From: Bdellovibrio sp. ZAP7
Lineage (GTDB): Bacteria > Bdellovibrionota > UBA1018 > CAIMNF01
Direction of reading: 5' to 3'
DNA: 64,000 bases
Assembly (NCBI GenBank): GCA_945874535.1
Contig: CAMCGZ010000001.1
Coordinates: forward strand, 154,471-218,470
Of this stretch, positions 30,220 through 38,970 are shown piece by piece. Both the position numbers and the translations under genes were made by a program. The first letter of the stretch is position 1; each line of letters begins with the position of its first letter. The notes under the pieces are model-generated. The model was not told where the DNA came from, made no database searches, and saw nothing but the letters and a program-made list of their open reading frames with translations.

Positions 30220-30516
30220 TCAGGCTGCGTACTGGTCTTCTTCTCCTGCGTGCCACAATTGGTAGAGGGTCTCATTCTTCATGTTCCTGAACCAGCGCGA
30301 GGCATGTTCCGGCGGCTCGCTGCCTAGGCATTGAGTTGCAAATGCATGGACCGTGGTGGTGCCTTCGGGGGTTTTGATTTTGAATTCACCATTGGGCTGC
30401 TTCTGAACGACGGCGGTCATCGCCGGATTGCTCACGAAATAAATGGTCTCTCCATCTTTCAGGTAGCCATCGTGAACCAGTTTCGTCAGATCGAATTTGC
30501 CCTTTTTCTTGCTCAT
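30220..30516 (-). CDS. Small protein, possibly RAMA-like
   Basis: A 98-residue basic-start protein (MSKKKGKFDL). The pattern LVHDGYLKDGETIYF, a central segment of short strands, and a tryptophan-rich end (FRNMKNETLYQLWHAG) is reminiscent of the RAMA domain found with restriction and modification enzymes, but this is recognised only by eye. It is a stand-alone gene with its own terminator, transcribed against ruvB. A DNA- or nucleoid-associated role is a guess. Confidence 0.7.
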   Translation of the reverse strand: MSKKKGKFDLTKLVHDGYLKDGETIYFVSNPAMTAVVQKQPNGEFKIKTPEGTTTVHAFATQCLGSEPPEHASRWFRNMKNETLYQLWHAGEEDQYAA

Positions 30517-30654
30517 TTCTTATTCTCCTCGGGAGGTTTTGGTGCAATGTCTACCTTCCGTATCGGCAGCCCCCGAAATCGACTTGAGTGCAGCCAGGGG
30601 CGGAATATTTTTGACGTTACAGGTTTGGTTCTGGGATGACGAAATGGGTGACAG

Positions 30655-31635
30655 ATGAAGCTTGTTCGATTGTTGCCGGTAATTCTGTTGATAGCCTCGT
30701 GCTCAACCCGCATTCTCAGCCGAAGCCCCGCGACTTCAGACGCACCCGTCACGACTGTGGAGCAGTTCAAGGCGCGACTCGCGGGTGCCAAGGAGGCGGA
30801 AGTCATTCTGATTGGCGAGGGGGCCCGATTGGATCTGACCGCTGAGCCGACGATCCGAGTCACCGTGCCAGTGGTGATCAAGGGGATCAGGGCGTCCGAT
30901 GGTACGACCCCCAGTCTGGTTCACCGGGGCAAGCCTTTTCCAATGCTGATGATCGGGGCACCGGAAGTCCGGATCGAAGATTTGAAATTCGAGGGTGTTG
31001 AAACCGACTCAAAAAAAGACGAAATCATCTCGCTCAATCGTCGCGGAATCAAAGGTGTATACGAGTTTCCGGTCCCCCGGGGTATCGAAATCGTCGCGCG
31101 CGGGGTGTTCATCTCGGGATGTGAATGGAGCGGGTTCTCGCATGCGGCGGTTTTTTTGCGTGGCAATTCTTCGGTATATATCGAGAAAAGTCACTTCCAC
31201 CACAATCAACGCTGGGGACTGGGATACGGGGTGGCTCTGCATGAGCAGGCCCAGGCGCGCATCACTGCAAGTCGTTTCAACTGGAACCGGCACTCGATCG
31301 CGGCAAGTGGCCTGCCTGGGCAGGCTTATGAAGCCGATCACAATTGGTTCGGTCCCAATCACAATGATACGCCACTCGACATGCATGGCGGGAAAGACCG
31401 GGGAGATGGAACTGAAGTTGCCGGGCGCCGGGTTCATATCCACCACAATAAAATCCTATCCACCGCTGTTCCGATTTTCATACATCGGGGGATTCCACAG
31501 GATGAAGTCAGGATTGAATACAATCAGCTGGCCCATGCGAGCGAGAAGACAGCTATCGGATACTACAATGGGGTGACCACCAAGTCAGTTCGCGGAAAAT
31601 TCGTATTCGAACGGAACGAGTTCGGAGCGGATTGA
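30655..31635 (+). CDS. Predicted lipoprotein with right-handed beta-helix fold
   Basis: A 326-residue exported protein. The N-terminus has a lipoprotein signal with lipobox LIASC, so it should be lipid-anchored. Residues about 95-320 contain repeated short segments of the form IEDLKFEGV, IEKSHFHHN, ITASRFNWN and VHIHHNKIL that are typical of pectate-lyase-like or NosD-like parallel beta-helices. Many histidines (DMHGG, HIHHN) may bind metal. A polysaccharide-binding or lyase role is possible but no catalytic set was identified. It is a single gene that converges on tRNA-Pro. Confidence 0.82.
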   Translation: MKLVRLLPVILLIASCSTRILSRSPATSDAPVTTVEQFKARLAGAKEAEVILIGEGARLDLTAEPTIRVTVPVVIKGIRASDGTTPSLVHRGKPFPMLMIGAPEVRIEDLKFEGVETDSKKDEIISLNRRGIKGVYEFPVPRGIEIVARGVFISGCEWSGFSHAAVFLRGNSSVYIEKSHFHHNQRWGLGYGVALHEQAQARITASRFNWNRHSIAASGLPGQAYEADHNWFGPNHNDTPLDMHGGKDRGDGTEVAGRRVHIHHNKILSTAVPIFIHRGIPQDEVRIEYNQLAHASEKTAIGYYNGVTTKSVRGKFVFERNEFGAD

Positions 31636-31639
31636 AAAA

Positions 31640-31717
<78 letters not shown>

Positions 31718-31749
31718 AACCAAGGCGGACAATCAGGGGTGGCTCTTGA

Positions 31750-32712
31750 TTAAAAAGAGCCCTGCAGCGGCCGAAATCCCCGAAAAAGGGCGCTAACCGC
31801 GGCCAAGGAAGCATCCATCGGAGCACGGATTTCGTCAAGAGTTTTGACCTCGTAGTTGTCCGTGCTCGAGAAGATCGAGTGGACCAATTCCGCATGAAGT
31901 TCGTGTCCCGCCTTGTGCAGCGTGACATTCCCGACAATGGGAATCGGAGCCAAGGCGAAGTCACCGATGGCATCCAAAACTTTGTGTCGAACAAACTCGT
32001 CCGGATAGCGAAGCCCGCCGGGGTTCACCACGGAAGACTCGTCGAGGACGATCGCGTTGTCGTAAGAGCCACCTTGAATCAAGCCCTTGGCCTGAAGGGC
32101 GGAAACGTCTTTCAAGAACCCGAAGGTGCGAGCGCGTGCAATTTCACGATGGTCACTCCGGCCGACGGTGAAAGACAGCTCCTGGGTGCGAATCACGGGA
32201 TGATTCCACTCGATCCGTGCGTGGATGGAAAGTGCGTTCGCAGGCTCGATCAAGGCGATTTTGTCACCCTTTCTCACTTCAATCCGCTTTTTCAGGACTG
32301 CGACCTTCTTGGCGACGGACTGATCAAAAAAACCGGCAGCTTGAATGGCATCACAAAATGGACCTGCGGAGCCGTCCATGATCGGAACTTCGGGGCCGTC
32401 CACTTCCACCAATGCGTTGTCGACACCCATCAGGCGGAAGGCGGAAAGCAAGTGTTCAACCGTTGAAATCCGAGCTTCGCCACGACCCAGGGTGGTCGCC
32501 AAAACGGTCTGGGTAACGAATTCAAAAGATGCGGGGATGGCAACCGGCTGGGACAGGTCTTTGCGGACAAAAAGGATTCCGGTGTTGGGAAGCGCGGGCT
32601 TGAGGGTCAGGCTCGCAGCCTTCCCTGAATGGAGTCCAACACCCTCGATCCGGATTTCTCGACGGATCGTGACTTGGTGAGGGGTTTTGTGTTCAATGTG
32701 CGTCTTGTTCAT
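31750..32712 (-). CDS. lpxC: UDP-3-O-acyl-N-acetylglucosamine deacetylase LpxC
   Basis: LpxC removes the N-acetyl group in the first committed step of lipid A synthesis and depends on zinc. The protein shows GVGLHSGK near the N-terminus, STVEHLLSAFRLMGVDN with a zinc histidine, GLRYPDEFVRHKVLDAIGDFAL with the second zinc site, and HKAGHELHAELV. The ATG at 32712 (320 residues) fits the family start; an in-frame ATG at 32757 would add 15 residues. A 7-bp hairpin overlaps the stop codon region without a uridine tract, and tRNA-Pro follows. It is divergent from the pseudouridine synthase gene. Confidence 0.95.
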   Translation of the reverse strand: MNKTHIEHKTPHQVTIRREIRIEGVGLHSGKAASLTLKPALPNTGILFVRKDLSQPVAIPASFEFVTQTVLATTLGRGEARISTVEHLLSAFRLMGVDNALVEVDGPEVPIMDGSAGPFCDAIQAAGFFDQSVAKKVAVLKKRIEVRKGDKIALIEPANALSIHARIEWNHPVIRTQELSFTVGRSDHREIARARTFGFLKDVSALQAKGLIQGGSYDNAIVLDESSVVNPGGLRYPDEFVRHKVLDAIGDFALAPIPIVGNVTLHKAGHELHAELVHSIFSSTDNYEVKTLDEIRAPMDASLAAVSALFRGFRPLQGSF

Positions 32713-32827
32713 GGACAATTTGACTCTCAACACGGGAAGAAGCAATACGCGTGCCATGTGCGACGCATCCAGCCCTTAAAAAACCCCAACCCTTTCGAGA
32801 CCTTGTGAGGGCTTCGGTGGCTGAATT

Positions 32828-32889
32828 TTGACACTCACTGACTAGAGTGTTGTACAGTACACACTGGGGTGTGCACAAAAGTGTACACC
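32828..32889 (+). promoter_or_regulatory. Promoter with overlapping palindromic operator-like sites
   Basis: TTGACA (32828-32833) is a consensus -35 box. Seventeen bases on, the presumed -10 (32851-32856, TGTACA) sits inside the perfect dyad TGTAC-A-GTACA (32851-32861). Two further short palindromes follow, GTGCAC (32871-32876) and GTGTACAC (32881-32888), flanked by GGTGT and ACACC. The layout looks like a repressor-controlled promoter for the gene at 32908, with possible reach to divergent lpxC. The regulator is unknown. Confidence 0.5.
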
Positions 32890-32907
32890 GGAATCGTTGA
32901 GGAGCCC

Positions 32908-33615
32908 ATGCAGCAGGTGCGAATCATTTGGAGGGATGACTCTTTGGTGGTGGTGGATAAGCCTGCCGGAGTGCCGGTGCATCCCCCTGAGGATCCCGGC
33001 CGAGCGAATTCGAGTGTGGATCTGATCCGGATCCTTCGAGCTCAGCTCGGGGTCCGGGGCTATCCGGTTCATCGGCTCGATCAGGCCACTTCCGGGGTCA
33101 TGCTTTGGGCACTCAACTCAGAAACCGCGGGTCAAATCCAAGCGCAGTTTCAGGCCGGGCAAATTCAGAAAACCTATTTGGCATTGGTCAGGGGCTGGTT
33201 GAGGGGATCGGGGGTGGTGGACTCGCCCCTGGCTTCGGAGCACGATCCCGCCGTGCTGAAACCGGCCGCCACACGCTATGAGGCTTTGCATGGTTTTGAG
33301 CTGCCCACCCCCGACCGGAATCACCCGACCTCACGATACACCTTGGTTCGGGCCGAACCCGTCACCGGGCGCTGGCACCAAATTCGGAGGCACCTCAAGC
33401 GACTTTCTCATCCTTTGATTGGAGATACGGTTCATGGAGATGGTGTCCACAACCGTGTTTGGAGGCAACAAACGGGAGATCACCGGCTCTACCTCCTGTC
33501 TTGGCAGATTGAATTCCACCACCCCCAAACTGGCCAGCCTCTTTCGTTTCGTTCGAAGTTTCCGGGGGTGTGGCACCGGATCTTCGATCGAGCGGGTTTT
33601 TGCCCGTATATTTAA
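32908..33615 (+). CDS. RluA-family RNA pseudouridine synthase, TruC-like
   Basis: Pseudouridine synthases of the RluA family isomerise uridines in rRNA or tRNA. The 235-residue protein has the diagnostic catalytic motif HRLDQATSGVMLWA with Asp58, the N-terminal VVDKPAGVPVHP and a C-terminal GRWHQIRRHLKRL. Its lack of an S4 domain and its size suggest TruC, which modifies tRNA position 65, but the exact target cannot be read from sequence. The ATG at 32908 is preferred, with GAGGAG just upstream; a GTG at 32869 lies inside the palindromic operator region. Upstream control appears unusual for such a gene. Confidence 0.88.
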   Translation: MQQVRIIWRDDSLVVVDKPAGVPVHPPEDPGRANSSVDLIRILRAQLGVRGYPVHRLDQATSGVMLWALNSETAGQIQAQFQAGQIQKTYLALVRGWLRGSGVVDSPLASEHDPAVLKPAATRYEALHGFELPTPDRNHPTSRYTLVRAEPVTGRWHQIRRHLKRLSHPLIGDTVHGDGVHNRVWRQQTGDHRLYLLSWQIEFHHPQTGQPLSFRSKFPGVWHRIFDRAGFCPYI

Positions 33616-33695
33616 ACTGAAATCATTGATCCAGGTTTGGTTTGGACGGGCACTCGGGGTCGTGCGACAATTCCGTTTAGGGGAAGACACGAGTC

Positions 33696-36600
33696 ATGTT
33701 CATGGGGTTCAAAAAAGCTTTATTGAAGCTAAGTGTGGTGGTTGCCTTGATGTGGGCTTGTCCGATGTCTGCTTGGGGCTTGGCGCTCGAGTGCGGAGTT
33801 ACCGGAAGTCCCGGAGCCCCCTGTAATGTGTACAACAACTACTACACCTCCGTCATGGGGGTGTGCCAGTTGGACAATTCCTGTAAGCCGAGCAACTTTG
33901 GAACCAAATTCGCCACCTGCAATGACACTTGCTTGTGGCATCGCTCGACCTACGCCACGACGAATCCTACGGGCGTTTCATGCTCGGGGGGGACGTGTGA
34001 CTGCGGCGCCATTGCATTTGGGGGCTACACGGGAGCATCCTGTATCCCATCCGGTATCCCATCCGGGGGCGGAGGGTCGTGTGGAACCGGAACCGGGATC
34101 CAGGGCCAAATGTGCGATGATATTTTTTCATGCGTGACCACATCCACCATTCCATTTGATGCCCTGGGGTGTGGTCTGGGCCTCAAGTGTTCGTGTAATC
34201 CAAAGGGGGCAACCAATGGCTTCGGTCAGTGGGTCCCCAGGTGTCAGCCCGATGCGGCCTGCAGCACTCCGACCCCGGCGCCCACAGCTCCTCCAGCTGC
34301 AGGATTGAATTTCATTCCCAATTCATTCGACTTCGGAAATATCGCGCTCGGGCAAAACACGAAGAAAACGATCACTATTTCGAACACGAGTACCACCAGC
34401 CACACCGGATGCGTTTTGTTCAGTACCGAGCCCGATGTTTTCATCATTTCCGGAACCAGTGGATGCAGCTCGCTTCCGGCAGGGGGGAGTTGTAATTTTA
34501 CCCTCACCGTGGCGCCAACTGCCACGACCCAGGCAAATGCTCGGCTGAGCGTTTGTTGCGGAAGTGGCGGGGTCAATTGCCCGCTCGTGGCCCAACTCGA
34601 GAAAAGGAAATCCGCACCGAAAAAGGTTGCTGAATCACTGTATGCGGGCGGTAAGGCCACACTGAAGTGGTTAGAAAGCCATCTGCTCCAATCGGCCGGA
34701 GCCTGTACGATTCCAGCATGTCCGGCCACGAGTCATTGCGATTGTCACGGAACCAGTTGGCAAGTTTGCGGATTTGCCTCCCAACAGGCCTGCTACTGTT
34801 CTGTGGGTTACAATCCAGCGGTCAACTGCCCGGCGCCTCCTCCCGCGGGGACCATGCCTAGCATCAATACGAACAGCGGCACGTTCACCGTGAAGGGCGT
34901 TGCGTCGGGGGCGGCGGTGTGTTTTTCGGGCTATAACTGTGGTCCTTGTCCCGTGGGGGATGTGTGCACCTTCGATGCGACCGGAAATTGCTGTATCAAT
35001 CAAACCAAGCAGGTGTGTTTGGTTTCTTGGAGCACTTGCACCGCGCCCGTGACGCCCACACCCGCGCCGGCGGGAACGCCGGTTGCAAATTGTTATGCAT
35101 CAGGCGGTGTTGGGCGGAAGTGCGGCGCGGATGCCGATTGTTGCTCTGGGTTGAAGTGCATGATTGCGGGGTCTCAGCCCGTAAGCATGCACCCCGCCTG
35201 TGCCAATGGAGATCCGGGGTGCACGAACGGAGTGAGTTACTACACCAACTTTGCCACCAACTTCGATTGGATGGAGTCCAATCTCCCGCGCCCCTTGGAG
35301 CCCGGCGGATCGAATGGCCCTCAGCTCCGGACTTCCGGGCCGCTCAAGGTATGCGTGAATCCTTCGGGTGGAAAGTATCCCGTCCCGGCCCCTTATGCCA
35401 CCCCGGCGCAACTGATGCCCAAAGGAAGCGGGCACGATGCTCCGGCCATGGTGTGGGACGGCAGCTTCGGGTTCAAGTGTAAGCTCACCTCTGGCGACAC
35501 CCATCGCCATGCCGATCCGAAAGTCTGCGCTTGTCAGTCGGGTTACGAGCCCGCGCTCGTTTTGCCAAGCGAGTTTTCTTCGATTGCCTCCGTCAGTCCC
35601 TTCCAGCAGAAGAAGGAGATTCTGTGGTCTCTGTTGCAGCGGGCGCTCCAGTCTTCATTCAGTCTGCGCCAGGAGCTTCGGGCGCAAAACGCCTTGCCAG
35701 ATGCTCGAGCGGCGCTGCCTTCCTCATGCCCCCAGAACACGTGCGCATCTGTCACCTGTCCTGGCGGTGGAACGAAATTGTACTTTCCATACACTCAGGA
35801 TCTGAATCAATTCCTGGCGTATTCTGGGAAGAGCGGATTGATTGCCGCATCTCAATCAACCTGTAAGGTGCCGTGGAATGAAAGTACGACCAAGGAGCAA
35901 AGTCTGCTGGTCATTTGTTCGAATGTGGATCCTAGCTCTGCACCCGCATACTTTTCCCCTTGCGACGGGAACTCAAGCCTAGGTGGATCATTTTGGGCTG
36001 GGTTGCACCCCGCCCACTGGCCCTGTGGACTAGACCTTTCTGTAACTTGTTCGTCCACCCCCAGTCCAACCCCATCACCGACAGCTACGCCAGGGAAGGG
36101 CGGCGGCGCCTGCAACAATGGAGACGTCTGTACCAATGGTTCCCTCACCGGGATCTGGGACGCTCCCAATAACACCTGTTGCGGAGGCAAGGCACCGAAT
36201 CAAGTGTGTATCGCTCCTCCCATCACTTGCACCGGGGTGGTTGCCACTCCAACGCCCACTCCTTCCGGCGGTGGTGGACCGACCCCGACCCCGATCGCCG
36301 GAACCCCGGTCGATCTTTATGGCGAGGGCTTCACCCTTTACGGAACGACTCCGCAAAACTGGGGATACAATTCCGCAGGGCAGGCGATTGCCGCATCGGG
36401 ATCACTCGCCACCAATAGCATGATGGTGGCCTGTGTGAAGACGTGCCCGAGTGGAGTACCCCGCAAAACCACGCCCAGCATGCTGTCTTGCGATTGTGCA
36501 GCGGCGGACCCGTCCAAGCCGAACTACGATGCGACCAATAATGTGTGCCTGGCTTCACCGCATGAGGATGCCCAGCTGGATGCCACTGGCGCTTGGGTTT

Positions 36601-38303
36601 GCCCTCCCGGATACGATAAGTATCCGAACGCGACCGATCCCGCCTGGAAGTGCCGTCCGAAGCTTCCTTCCAACGAGTTCACTCGCAATGCGGATGGTTA
36701 TCCGGTGTGTACCGGGGGCTCGGCGTTGAGTGCGAGAATCGCGGTGCAGTATGGTGCGAGTTCGATGAGTGCAGGAAATTACTCAGGTAGCGAATTGCCG
36801 CTGTATTCTGCAACCTCCAAGTGGATGAACGGAACGGTGAACTACAAGTACGCCAAGCAGATGGGGACCACCCCGAATGAGTACCCGTTTTATCTCTACT
36901 CCGATCAGACCCACTGTTATTGTGCGAATGCTGCCCTGAAGTCACCTCCTTTGGCGGCGGTATCGAGTGCCAATTCGATTTCACGGGTGTCAGGGGTTTC
37001 TCCTGATACCTATGACATCATCAGCAAGCAAACCGGAGGTTTCCCTGACTCAAATTATGGCTTGGTCGCGGTACACAAGGACTCGAGTAAGGACGGCAGA
37101 TTGGGAGCAGAGATCTCTGCCGGCAATTCGGTGTGTGCCTGCCCGAATGTGAATGAAGTGCCCACCGCGGTGAGTGCCACCGAACCACGCCTTGGAGTGG
37201 TTTGCGCACCTCCAGCCACACTCAAAACCGACCCGAATCGCGCCTTCACCCGTTTCGATCCGGTCAAGGATGCCACCTTTGTTCTCAACTCTGCGAATGA
37301 GCCCAAGGACTCCGGCGGGGTGATTCAGAAGGAGATCAGCTTGCCGGCCAGTATGGCTGCGCCCAGCAGCATGGTGAAGTACACACGAAGGATTCACAAG
37401 TGCCAGATCGGGTATGTGCTCGATAAAACGAACTTCAAGTGCGTGTGGGATCCGGCAGCGCACCAGTGCGATTCGACCTCTCCTTTGCCTGCTAAAACAC
37501 GCGAGAATCAAGCCTTCCCGGCTTGGTCACAAGTGGTGAACAAGCGGGTGGCCTGTTGTACCAACGACATGGATGCGAACACCATCTCGTCCTCCGTCAA
37601 GTTCGACTGTGTCGACAATACGACTCAAGCCAAAACAGCCACCTTCAATGAACTCTGGGCTGCAGATCCTTCCACGCTCGGAGGGCAAATGAACGCCGTG
37701 GTGTTGTCGACCGGAAACTACCAGCCCTTGACCGGTTGGTACACGCAAGATGGACGCCGCTGTATGGAGTTCAGTGAATTCAGCACCGTTCCGATTGTTC
37801 CGGGTACCGTGGCTCCCTTCAGTACTGCCGGTCAGAAAGAAGTGGCCACTGCGCCATGGTTGGCGACAGGCTCGGCGATTCCGATGCCGTCGGGTCCCGC
37901 ATTCGATGATGTGGTGTCGAAGCTCGGTGCCAAGGCAAAAGGCCCGAATCCCTCCAGTGGAACCGCAATTGAATTGAACAATGCCAGACGGTGTCCGTTG
38001 TTGGTCCGCGCAGCGCTCATCACCCGCTGCCCCGGAAATCCGCCCGCAGGCACGAATTCACCCCGCTTCACGGTGAAGGACGCGAGCAATATCACCCGTT
38101 GCCCTTCAGCCGATGCAGCACAGGTTCAGATCCGGGTGGAGCAAGTGTACAGAATCGTGGGCGAACCCCAGATGGCGCCAGTGGACACGATCCTCGACCA
38201 AAAGTCCGCAAGTACCCTGAATGTCGGGGACATCATTCGCACCAAGAATGGTGGAAAGTGCTTGCCCGGGCTGAACGCAAGTGGCAGCAATTGTAGCTAC
38301 TGA
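33696..38303 (+). CDS. Giant cysteine-rich exported protein with HYDIN/ASPM-like domain
   Basis: A 1535-residue protein with an N-terminal signal peptide (hydrophobic residues about 11-29). The mature part is rich in cysteine spread over many short modules, such as GRKCGADADCCSGLKC and several CxCxxG-type motifs. Proline-threonine linkers (PTPAPTAPP, TPSPTPSPTATPG, PTPTPSGGGG) separate the modules. Residues about 203-300 resemble an ASPM-SPD-2-Hydin / choice-of-anchor immunoglobulin-like domain (FDFGNIALGQNTKKTITISN). No catalytic motif or C-terminal anchor was seen. It is probably a secreted or surface protein stabilised by many disulphides. It stands alone between convergent neighbours. Function unknown. 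Confidence 0.85.
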   Translation: MFMGFKKALLKLSVVVALMWACPMSAWGLALECGVTGSPGAPCNVYNNYYTSVMGVCQLDNSCKPSNFGTKFATCNDTCLWHRSTYATTNPTGVSCSGGTCDCGAIAFGGYTGASCIPSGIPSGGGGSCGTGTGIQGQMCDDIFSCVTTSTIPFDALGCGLGLKCSCNPKGATNGFGQWVPRCQPDAACSTPTPAPTAPPAAGLNFIPNSFDFGNIALGQNTKKTITISNTSTTSHTGCVLFSTEPDVFIISGTSGCSSLPAGGSCNFTLTVAPTATTQANARLSVCCGSGGVNCPLVAQLEKRKSAPKKVAESLYAGGKATLKWLESHLLQSAGACTIPACPATSHCDCHGTSWQVCGFASQQACYCSVGYNPAVNCPAPPPAGTMPSINTNSGTFTVKGVASGAAVCFSGYNCGPCPVGDVCTFDATGNCCINQTKQVCLVSWSTCTAPVTPTPAPAGTPVANCYASGGVGRKCGADADCCSGLKCMIAGSQPVSMHPACANGDPGCTNGVSYYTNFATNFDWMESNLPRPLEPGGSNGPQLRTSGPLKVCVNPSGGKYPVPAPYATPAQLMPKGSGHDAPAMVWDGSFGFKCKLTSGDTHRHADPKVCACQSGYEPALVLPSEFSSIASVSPFQQKKEILWSLLQRALQSSFSLRQELRAQNALPDARAALPSSCPQNTCASVTCPGGGTKLYFPYTQDLNQFLAYSGKSGLIAASQSTCKVPWNESTTKEQSLLVICSNVDPSSAPAYFSPCDGNSSLGGSFWAGLHPAHWPCGLDLSVTCSSTPSPTPSPTATPGKGGGACNNGDVCTNGSLTGIWDAPNNTCCGGKAPNQVCIAPPITCTGVVATPTPTPSGGGGPTPTPIAGTPVDLYGEGFTLYGTTPQNWGYNSAGQAIAASGSLATNSMMVACVKTCPSGVPRKTTPSMLSCDCAAADPSKPNYDATNNVCLASPHEDAQLDATGAWVCPPGYDKYPNATDPAWKCRPKLPSNEFTRNADGYPVCTGGSALSARIAVQYGASSMSAGNYSGSELPLYSATSKWMNGTVNYKYAKQMGTTPNEYPFYLYSDQTHCYCANAALKSPPLAAVSSANSISRVSGVSPDTYDIISKQTGGFPDSNYGLVAVHKDSSKDGRLGAEISAGNSVCACPNVNEVPTAVSATEPRLGVVCAPPATLKTDPNRAFTRFDPVKDATFVLNSANEPKDSGGVIQKEISLPASMAAPSSMVKYTRRIHKCQIGYVLDKTNFKCVWDPAAHQCDSTSPLPAKTRENQAFPAWSQVVNKRVACCTNDMDANTISSSVKFDCVDNTTQAKTATFNELWAADPSTLGGQMNAVVLSTGNYQPLTGWYTQDGRRCMEFSEFSTVPIVPGTVAPFSTAGQKEVATAPWLATGSAIPMPSGPAFDDVVSKLGAKAKGPNPSSGTAIELNNARRCPLLVRAALITRCPGNPPAGTNSPRFTVKDASNITRCPSADAAQVQIRVEQVYRIVGEPQMAPVDTILDQKSASTLNVGDIIRTKNGGKCLPGLNASGSNCSY

Positions 38304-38313
38304 GCGGGCGGAC

Positions 38314-38970
38314 TTAGAGGATCTGGAACAACGAAACGCCGTCCCGAATCGGAAGTAACAGACTCTCTACGCGGACATCCGTTCTTCTTGCCTCGTTGAA
38401 CGCATGAATCGCTTTTGCGGCCTTGTCCTGGGGATTGAGAACGTCGCCGGACCAAAGGGTGTTGTCGACAATGATCAATCCGCCCTTTTTTACCAATTTC
38501 ATGGAAGCCCGGAAGTAATCCTCGTAAGAGGATTTATCCGCATCGATGAACGCCAGATCAAATAGGGGGCGCTTGCCGGAGTCCACCTCTTCGATCAGCA
38601 TCGAAACGCTCGCGTGGGCATCCTGGACCAGGCTTTCAACCTTGCTCTCCCAGCCGTGACTCGACCAGAACTTGCGAGCGACTGCCACGGCCTTTTCATC
38701 GATATCGAGAGTGGTCAGTTTTCCGTTGTCAGGGAGGGCCTTCAAAAAGTGCAGTGAGCTGCAGCCGGTGAAGGTGCCGAATTCGAGAATGCGCGTGGCA
38801 CCCGAGAGGCGGGTTAACAGCGAGAGCAATCGACCCTCGATCGTACCGACCTGCATGTGAGCCACTTTGGGTGCGAACGCGCGAGTTTCTTCTTCGAGTT
38901 CCCGGAAGAGCGGATCGCTCAAGCTGCTGTGTTCATCGCAATACTTCTCGATTCCCTCTCTGAAGATCAT
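38314..38970 (-). CDS. SAM-dependent O-methyltransferase, class I family 3
   Basis: A 218-residue protein of the catechol / caffeoyl-CoA O-methyltransferase family. SAM motif I appears as ILEFGTFTGCSSLHF, the metal- and substrate-site region as FDLAFIDADKSSYEDYF, and GGLIIVDNTLWSGDV matches the conserved end. The substrate cannot be told. It overlaps murA by four bases at its start, so it is co-transcribed with the murA-prmC-prfA-rho group. Confidence 0.93.
   Translation of the reverse strand: MIFREGIEKYCDEHSSLSDPLFRELEEETRAFAPKVAHMQVGTIEGRLLSLLTRLSGATRILEFGTFTGCSSLHFLKALPDNGKLTTLDIDEKAVAVARKFWSSHGWESKVESLVQDAHASVSMLIEEVDSGKRPLFDLAFIDADKSSYEDYFRASMKLVKKGGLIIVDNTLWSGDVLNPQDKAAKAIHAFNEARRTDVRVESLLLPIRDGVSLFQIL

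Noticed and set aside
31742-31766. Rho-independent terminator of lpxC
   Set aside because: A 7-bp hairpin overlaps the lpxC stop codon but no uridine tract follows, and tRNA-Pro continues in the same direction.
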